Shown piece by piece: positions 59,254 through 64,000 of a stretch of DNA of 64,000 nucleotides (positions are counted from its first letter, which is position 1; each line of letters starts with the position of its first letter). The DNA is taken from NCBI RefSeq assembly GCF_014642405.1, contig NZ_BMIN01000005.1, positions 1 to 64,000 of the forward strand, read 5' to 3'. The stretch comes from Pontibacillus salipaludis (GTDB lineage: Bacteria; Bacillota; Bacilli; Bacillales; BH030062). The translations under genes and the position numbers were made by a program. The notes beneath the pieces are model-generated. The model was given only the letters and a program-made list of their open reading frames with translations. It did no database searches and was not told where the DNA came from.

Positions 59254-60264
59254 ATGAGAGAAGATATAAATATTACAGAGGTCGCCCGTAAAGCAGGTGT
59301 GTCTATTGCAACCGTTTCGCGGGTATTTAACAATAATGGGCCTGTGAAAGAGAGTACGCGGAAGAAGATTGAACAAGTCATTAAAGAGACCGGATACCGT
59401 CCAAACATTTTGGCGCGAGAACTTGCTGAGAAGAAGACGCACTTGATTGGTGTCATTACTCACAGCATTCTCGGTGAGGGGCTTCCTAACAGTATTAAAG
59501 GGATTACTCATGTTATTGAGGAAAAAGGGTATAACCTTCTAATCGGCAATACGGATGGACAGATCGAGAAGGAGCAGAAGCACTTTGAGATCTTTCAATC
59601 GAAACGAGTTGAAGGTGTCCTCTTTATGACCCGGCATTTTACTCAGGAACATAGAGACGTCATTGAGGCTCTCCCTTTTCCAGTTGTTGTTCTTTTGCAA
59701 CCAACTGAAGATGAAAAGATTTCCTACGTCGCCTTTGATGAGTATCGCTTTGCTCAAGAAGCGACCCGTTATTTATTGGATAAAGGGCATGAAGATTTTG
59801 TTTTCATAGGTGGGCCTGAGACCTCAGCGAACAGCTTAAGGCGAGAGCAAGGATTCAAGAATGCATTAACAAGCGCTGGTTATAGCTTGGACAAAGAGCG
59901 AATCATTCATGAGGACTACAGCATTGAAGCCGGCTATGAAGCAACGAAGCGTTTGGTAAAAGAAGGGGTGCCGTTTACTGCGATGATTATTGCCAATGAT
60001 GGGATGGCGATTGGAGCAATTAATGCTTTACAAGATAGTGGTTATTCCATTCCAAGAGACGTCTCCATCATTGGATTAGACGACACGGCTTTAGCCAAAG
60101 CATCACGCCCTTCCCTAACAGCGATTCATTATTCCTATCAGGATTTGGGGAAAGAAGGCGCAAATCTATTATTGGATAAGATCGAATCTGGTAATGTCGA
60201 TTTTTCTTATAAAGTGCTTCCTTATGAATTAAAGAAAAGAGGGAGTACGGAGGAACGTTACTGA
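59254..60264 (+). CDS. scrR: LacI-family repressor of the sucrose operon
   Basis: 336 residues. The N-terminal DNA-binding headpiece is INITEVARKAGVSIATVSRVFNN; the core is a periplasmic-binding-like sugar sensor ending with SIIGLDDTALAKASRPSLTAI. The ATG at 59254 follows GAGGAGG; an upstream in-frame start at 59209 is not needed. It probably binds the three operators at 56131-56202 and is released by a sucrose-derived ligand. Confidence 0.9.
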   Translation: MREDINITEVARKAGVSIATVSRVFNNNGPVKESTRKKIEQVIKETGYRPNILARELAEKKTHLIGVITHSILGEGLPNSIKGITHVIEEKGYNLLIGNTDGQIEKEQKHFEIFQSKRVEGVLFMTRHFTQEHRDVIEALPFPVVVLLQPTEDEKISYVAFDEYRFAQEATRYLLDKGHEDFVFIGGPETSANSLRREQGFKNALTSAGYSLDKERIIHEDYSIEAGYEATKRLVKEGVPFTAMIIANDGMAIGAINALQDSGYSIPRDVSIIGLDDTALAKASRPSLTAIHYSYQDLGKEGANLLLDKIESGNVDFSYKVLPYELKKRGSTEERY

Positions 60265-60326
60265 TTGGTCCTCTTTATATAAAAGGGTCACAGATTACAT
60301 CGACTGTACCTCTCTCAAATAATGGT

Positions 60327-60356
60327 GGCGGGACAAGTTACCTGTCCCCCTGCCCC
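60327..60356. repeat. GGACAAGTTACCTGTCC palindromic repeat
   Basis: GGGACAAGTTACCTGTCCCC and trailing CTGCCCC, next to an AAAGGGTCACAGATTAC word at 60284-60300. It lies between convergent genes. Confidence 0.65.
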
Positions 60357-60363
60357 TTTATTA

Positions 60364-60612
60364 TTATTGAATTACGTTCCTATTTCTCCTTCTTCTACCT
60401 CTAGAGTTAAGAAAAATAGCGTATAAACCAATAATTAAACCAGGAATTCCATATAAAAGACTTTGATGAAATGCAGAAACACCATATGAAATGAACATTA
60501 AACTATACATAACGTGAACCCACGATAAATGCTTATCTTTCCTTTTAAAGGCTACTATTAGTTCCACAATCGCCAAACCAAGGTTTAACAAACCTATCAT
60601 CCACCAAAACAT
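60364..60612 (-). CDS. 82-residue three-helix membrane protein
   Basis: The ATG at 60612 follows GGGGGAGG; the frame extends to 60699 without a signal. Helices lie at about 2-20, 33-50 and 54-72, then an Arg-rich tail (SRGRRRRNRN). Function unknown. Confidence 0.6.
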   Translation of the reverse strand: MFWWMIGLLNLGLAIVELIVAFKRKDKHLSWVHVMYSLMFISYGVSAFHQSLLYGIPGLIIGLYAIFLNSRGRRRRNRNVIQ

Positions 60613-60849
60613 CCTTAACCTCCCCCATAAGTATCCTTTTATCTTTTTTCGCAAAACAGCTCCGTTAGTTAGAAGCGTTTCACAAAGTAATTTTAACATA
60701 AATAACCAAAAGATTTAGTGAATACATCACCAACACGGATTCATTGACTTCTTGTTACATAGGGGAGGGAGCAGAACTTTTCTTCTCCATATACGTCTGT
60801 GCCATAATGAACAGTAATATATGAAATATAAAGGGTGTGGAGCAGATTG

Positions 60850-61650
60850 ATGTCATTCAACGAGGCTTATAGAGAACGAATTGGATTGCCGTTCGAAACA
60901 GAACTAACAGTCACGAACCTCCCTGAAGTGCTTGAGAAAACAGCGTGGGCCATTCCGTTTGAGAATTTTCGAATCCTGAACAAGACTAGCTTGGAGATCT
61001 CTAAGGAGAATCTCCGTCACAAGATTCTTGATGAACAGGAGGGAGGGCTTTGCTATGAACTGAATCCTCTCTTGTATTACTTTCTCAAAGATAATGGATT
61101 TAGCGTTTCTCTCGTGCGTGGTGAGGTGTATAACGCGGCCGAAGATAAGTGGTCTGGCACTGGCAGAACACATGCCGCGGTCATTGTCCATGACGATTCA
61201 GGTGATTACTTGATGGATGTCGGGTTTGGAGGCAATCTGCCGTTAACTCTAGTTCCCATGACAGGGGAGCTGGTTACATCGAGTAACGGGGAGTTTAAAG
61301 TAACCCGGCTCGATACGGATTATGGAGACCATGTCCTAGAAGTGAAAGTAAAGGATAAAGACGAGAAGAGGCGCATTGGCTATGCGTTTAGCGAAGTGCC
61401 TCTGGTTCACGTGGAAGATGAGATGAATGAGATCCGGCACTTGATCGAGACGCATGAGAAATCTAAGTTTAATAAAAGCCCTCTCGCCGTCCAGCTTCTT
61501 GTAGGCGGTAGCCAGACGTTAACTTCTTCATCTATGACGACATGGGAGGATGGGGAGAAGACGAAGGAAGAGTTAGAGTATGAAGATTTTGTGAGGCTGG
61601 CTAGGGAACGATTTAACCTTCATCATGTGCTTGAAGACAGAGGGGGATAA
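60850..61650 (+). CDS. arylamine N-acetyltransferase
   Basis: 266 residues with the NAT triad: Cys68 in GGLCYELN, His108 in RTHAAVIV and Asp123 in MDVGFGG. The N-terminal IPFENFRILN block is also typical. These cytoplasmic enzymes acetylate aromatic amines and hydrazines from acetyl-CoA. The ATG at 60850 follows AAAGGGTGTGGAG; an earlier in-frame ATG-like start at 60835 overlaps that site. Confidence 0.93.
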   Translation: MSFNEAYRERIGLPFETELTVTNLPEVLEKTAWAIPFENFRILNKTSLEISKENLRHKILDEQEGGLCYELNPLLYYFLKDNGFSVSLVRGEVYNAAEDKWSGTGRTHAAVIVHDDSGDYLMDVGFGGNLPLTLVPMTGELVTSSNGEFKVTRLDTDYGDHVLEVKVKDKDEKRRIGYAFSEVPLVHVEDEMNEIRHLIETHEKSKFNKSPLAVQLLVGGSQTLTSSSMTTWEDGEKTKEELEYEDFVRLARERFNLHHVLEDRGG

Positions 61651-61960
61651 TAAGAAACAAGGGGCTACCTGCTCCCATTAGAAGAAATTAAATGATCAGT
61701 GACCTTTTAATGACTATTTGCAGTTAAAAGGTCACTGATCGTTCGTTTCTCTTACCTTTTGGAGTCTCATATCTATAAAAGGGTCACAGATACTGGTTAT
61801 CTGTGACTTTTTTGTGTTTTAGGAGGTAGAAAGGTCACAGATGGAGCTGATCTCTGACCTTTTCTGCCTCCTCTTCTTATAAAAGGTCACAGATTCAACG
61901 CCAGAGGCTGGCACCTCAATTGGCGGTGGGACAAGGAACCCGTCCCCGCGGTCCATTTTT
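61651..61960. repeat. mosaic of AAAGGTCACAGAT hairpins
   Basis: The 374-bp gap holds three hairpins and a palindrome: GATCAGTGACCTTTTAA/TTAAAAGGTCACTGATC (61694-61740, perfect 17-bp arms), AAAGGGTCACAGATA/TATCTGTGACTTTTTT (61778-61813), AAAGGTCACAGAT/ATCTCTGACCTTTT (61830-61863), a single AAAAGGTCACAGAT near 61880 and GGGACAAGGAACCCGTCCCC (61928-61947). The first two could terminate the acetyltransferase transcript. No ORF. Confidence 0.8.
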
Positions 61961-62024
61961 TCTAAAACATAGGCACCTCCCGCTGGCTTCCGAACGATTA
62001 TAGAAGTGAAAGGAGGTGATCGAC

Positions 62025-62246
62025 ATGGCAATCACAAACACATTCCGATCTCAGCTACAAATTGTGTTAGAAGATGGTCTTGATGAGAAAGGCAATATGA
62101 AATTCAAGAACAAGAACTTCAACAACGTGAAGACTGAAGCAACGGCTGATCAGTTATTCGCTGTAGCGAATGTTCTTCATCCGCTTCAGCAGCGTAAATT
62201 ATCTGGCATCGAACGCAATGACTCAAGCCTAATTCTTGGTGCTTAA
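62025..62246 (+). CDS. DUF1659-family protein
   Basis: 73 residues: AITNTFRSQLQIVLEDGLDEKGN at the start and TADQLFAVANVLHPLQQ are typical of DUF1659. The ATG at 62025 follows AAAGGAGGTGATCG, a near-perfect ribosome site. First gene of the DUF1659-DUF2922-YvrJ operon common in Bacillaceae; role unknown. Confidence 0.88.
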   Translation: MAITNTFRSQLQIVLEDGLDEKGNMKFKNKNFNNVKTEATADQLFAVANVLHPLQQRKLSGIERNDSSLILGA

Positions 62247-62277
62247 TGAGTAATCAGAAATGAGAGGAGAGGTTAAG

Positions 62278-62493
62278 ATGGCGAAGAAACTTGAAATGAA
62301 ATTTGAAAATCAGGATGGTCGTACGGTTACGATCTCCCTTGATGATCCGATTGAACCGGTTGATGTGGTGGCGTTAAACGCAGCCATGGATGAGATTGTG
62401 ACGCAGAACTGCTTCACATCAAGCGGTGGCGACCTTGTTAGTAAGAAAGAGGCTAGAATCGTCGAGCGAAACGTAGCAGATATCGAACTATAA
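62278..62493 (+). CDS. DUF2922-family protein
   Basis: 71 residues with KLEMKFENQDGRTVTISLDDP and ALNAAMDEIV, the DUF2922 pattern. The ATG at 62278 follows GGAGAGG. It is always found with DUF1659 in this operon type. A terminator at 62501-62527 partly separates it from yvrJ. Confidence 0.88.
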   Translation: MAKKLEMKFENQDGRTVTISLDDPIEPVDVVALNAAMDEIVTQNCFTSSGGDLVSKKEARIVERNVADIEL

Positions 62494-62500
62494 TCTAAGA

Positions 62501-62527
62501 AAGGGAGAGGGCGATCCTCTCCCTTTT
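62501..62527 (+). terminator. intrinsic terminator or attenuator inside the operon
   Basis: AAGGGAGAGG pairs with CCTCTCCCTT around GCGAT, then TTTTT. It lies between the DUF2922 and YvrJ genes and would lower YvrJ expression. Confidence 0.85.
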
Positions 62528-62552
62528 TGGGTAAGGCAAGGGGTGAGGAGCG

Positions 62553-62693
62553 ATGGAGGAATGGATGACGTGGGTACCTGAGGTTGGCTTTCCGGTTCTT
62601 GTGACGTTTTATCTGTTGCATCGAATGGAAGGGAAACTCGACATGCTTGTGGCGAGCATCCATCATTTAGCTGAACAAATGAAGGTCGGATAA
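62553..62693 (+). CDS. YvrJ-family protein
   Basis: 46 residues: an acidic start, a hydrophobic helix PVLVTFYLLHRMEGKLD and a helical tail, as in YvrJ. The ATG at 62553 follows GGGGTGAGGAG. It completes the three-gene cluster. Probably membrane-associated; role unknown. Confidence 0.82.
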   Translation: MEEWMTWVPEVGFPVLVTFYLLHRMEGKLDMLVASIHHLAEQMKVG

Positions 62694-62699
62694 GAAAAA

Positions 62700-62736
62700 G
62701 GACTGAAAGGGAGCGCTCCCTTTCAGTCCTTTTTTC
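62700..62736 (+). terminator. strong intrinsic terminator after yvrJ
   Basis: GGACTGAAAGGGAGC and GCTCCCTTTCAGTCC form a perfect 15-bp stem, with TTTTTTT following. Confidence 0.92.
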
Positions 62737-62744
62737 TTTATAAG

Positions 62745-62990
62745 AGGATCTGTGACCTTTTAGGCTATTTCTATCTTGGAAATGTCAGTGATACCGTGCC
62801 TCTCTTACCTTTTAGGGGTGATGATCCGTCAAAAGGTAAGAGATCTGGTGCTTCTCTTACCTTTTTAATTAGGGAGATTGTTGAAAGGTCACAGATAAAG
62901 CTGATCTTTGACCTTTTAAAGGGACCGCACAAGAGAAAGGTAAGAGATCTTCTTCTTGAGCGGCGGGACGAGGTACCTGTCCCCCCGGCC
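62745..62990. repeat. mosaic of AAAGGTAAGAGAT and AAAGGTCACAGAT words
   Basis: It contains CTCTTACCTTTT/AAAAGGTAAGAG (62801-62843), a further CTCTTACCTTTTT near 62862, AAAGGTCACAGAT with ATCTTTGACCTTTT (62883-62917), AAAGGTAAGAGATC (62936-62950) and the palindrome GGGACGAGGTACCTGTCCCC (62964-62984). The two word classes alternate. No ORF. Confidence 0.8.
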
Positions 62991-63077
62991 CACTTTTAAT
63001 ACTTTTTTAATACTTTTATAAGTGATTGATAAGACCTTCTTGTCATAATGGGTTTAGCTTGAAAGGGAGGTATGGCT

Positions 63078-64000
63078 ATGAGTAAGAAGCCAGTCGTTGA
63101 GTTGAATCATGTAACCAAAAGGATCGGCAAGACCACCATAATTGACGATCTCAATCTGCAGGTGTTTCCTGGTGAGGTGTTTGGATTTCTTGGTCCTAAT
63201 GGGGCGGGGAAGACGACGACGATTCGCATGATGGTCGGGCTGATGGATATCACAGAAGGGGAAATCCTGATTCACAATCATAGTATAGAAGAGAATTTCG
63301 AAAAAGCAATCGCTCATGTTGGAGGGATTATTGAGAATCCGGAGATGTACAAATTCCTTTCTGGGTATGACAATTTGGTCCATTACGCGAGGATGGTTCC
63401 GAAGAAGATCTCGAAGGACCGGATTCATGAGGTGGTGAAGCTAGTAGGTTTAGAAGAAAGGATTAAACATAAAGTAGGGAACTATTCACTTGGCATGAGG
63501 CAACGGCTAGGATTAGCCCAAGCTTTGCTTCATTCACCTTCTTTATTAATTCTCGATGAGCCTACTAATGGCCTCGATCCTGCTGGGATTCGTGAGATTC
63601 GAAATTATATCCGTCAGATCGCTCATGAAGAGAACATGGCTGTGTTTGTATCGAGTCACCTTCTGTCTGAGATGCAGTTGATGTGTGACCGTATCGGAAT
63701 TATTCAAAACGGTAGATTAATTAGTGTAGAATCCGTTAGAGACTTTGTCGGCACTTCTTCGAAACAGAAGATACGTTACCACGTGTCTCCACTAGATCAG
63801 GCGGTCGAATTGCTACGGTCTACGTATGGTTCCGTAGTAGAAAGCGTGGGGGATGGTTTCATTGATACGACCGTTTCCTATGAGGGAATTGCCGATCTGA
63901 CAGAGTTATTCGTTACTCATCACATCAGGGTATATGGCATTGAAAATATTCAATCGACGCTAGAAGAGAAATTCTTAGAAATGACAGGGGGTGAAAAGTA
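63078..64000 (+). CDS. ABC transporter ATP-binding protein (BcrA-like), partial at the window end
   Basis: About 307 residues visible, and the last codon is cut at 64000, probably the stop. Walker A GPNGAGKTT is at 39-47, the signature YSLGMRQRLGLA at about 136-147, Walker B LLILDEPTNGLDP and the H-loop SSHLLSEM follow. The signature variant and C-terminal part resemble the BcrA/antibiotic and lantibiotic exporter group; the membrane subunit should lie just beyond the window. The ATG at 63078 is well spaced from GAAAGGGAGG. Confidence 0.92.
   Translation, partial: MSKKPVVELNHVTKRIGKTTIIDDLNLQVFPGEVFGFLGPNGAGKTTTIRMMVGLMDITEGEILIHNHSIEENFEKAIAHVGGIIENPEMYKFLSGYDNLVHYARMVPKKISKDRIHEVVKLVGLEERIKHKVGNYSLGMRQRLGLAQALLHSPSLLILDEPTNGLDPAGIREIRNYIRQIAHEENMAVFVSSHLLSEMQLMCDRIGIIQNGRLISVESVRDFVGTSSKQKIRYHVSPLDQAVELLRSTYGSVVESVGDGFIDTTVSYEGIADLTELFVTHHIRVYGIENIQSTLEEKFLEMTGGEK

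Noticed and set aside
58810-59511. Long minus-strand open frame over the end of scrB and the start of scrR
   Set aside because: It crosses two well supported + strand genes and their control region, and its residues look like antisense (Arg/Ser/Leu/Phe-rich).
1-64000. CRISPR arrays, tRNA or rRNA genes, complete insertion sequences or prophage
   Set aside because: No regularly spaced direct repeats, cloverleaf-like sequences, transposase motifs or phage structural genes were found; the repeats present are short, irregular and dispersed. The holin-like protein at 50885 is isolated.

Overview
The window is a chromosomal stretch of a low-GC Gram-positive bacterium of the Bacillaceae. This is shown by strong AGGAGG-type ribosome sites, frequent GTG and TTG starts, Bacillus-type lipoproteins, and typical Bacillus families (DUF421/DUF4363 pairs, the DUF1659-DUF2922-YvrJ operon, YcxB-like, LprI, BltD-like, AmpS). 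The intergenic palindromes of the GGGACAGGTACCTTGTCCC type recall halotolerant genera such as Halobacillus or Pontibacillus, but that placement is a guess. There is no rRNA, tRNA, CRISPR array, complete insertion sequence or integrase that I can recognise.

Layout. 0-8.6 kb is an accessory zone of very small membrane proteins, lipoproteins and a zinc-ribbon protein, punctuated by a short dispersed repeat (AACGGGTGC...TTGAATAAG). It also holds an MccF-type LD-carboxypeptidase, an M29 aminopeptidase and a GNAT acetyltransferase. 8.6-15.6 kb holds ordinary single genes: an LprI lipoprotein, an HTH protein, YcxB-like, GNAT, DUF4352, a WYL regulator and a MazG-like enzyme. 15.7-40.8 kb is a visibly more AT-rich defence island (below). 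40.9-55.9 kb returns to mixed genes: trhO, an XRE/membrane-protein pair, a protein with two PD-(D/E)XK-like halves, an AlkD-like glycosylase, small membrane proteins, two DUF421 proteins, a YcdB-like protein and an APH-family kinase. 56.1-60.3 kb is a sucrose operon (scrA-scrB-scrR) with three matching palindromic operators; scrA carries a frameshift. 60.3-64 kb has an arylamine N-acetyltransferase, the DUF1659-DUF2922-YvrJ operon and an ABC transporter ATPase running off the window, with intergenic regions packed with short inverted repeats.

The defence island is the main result. It is built around DNA phosphorothioation. A five-gene leftward operon encodes DndB, DndC, DndD, DndE and DndA, which put sulfur into the DNA backbone. 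Divergent from it are dptF-dptG-dptH, the restriction partners that attack unmodified DNA. Convergent with the dnd operon is a four-gene rightward operon: a helicase, a 55-residue protein, a Rad50/DndD-like ATPase and a protein of the 'DNA phosphorothioation-associated protein 4' type. Its composition suggests a PbeABCD-like, non-cleaving effector. Divergent from that is a leftward operon with a small protein, a second DndD and a second DndE-like protein. Downstream of dptH, in its own transcription unit, is an McrB-like AAA+ GTPase with a DUF2357/PD-(D/E)XK partner (an McrBC-like system). The island therefore has three DndD-like ATPases, two DndE-like proteins, two candidate PT-dependent effector arms and a modification-dependent-type restriction pair. 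The dndB promoter is clear and is followed at once by a perfect palindrome, ATTACGTACGTAAT, a likely DndB autoregulation site.

The second theme is intergenic repeat families. At least four classes (the GGACAAGGTACCTGTCC palindrome, AAAGGTCACAGAT/AAAGGTAAGAGAT hairpins, a duplicated element of about 270 bp, and the AACGGGTGC family) occupy most gaps over 200 bp. Some double as terminators and some have altered the 3' ends of genes.
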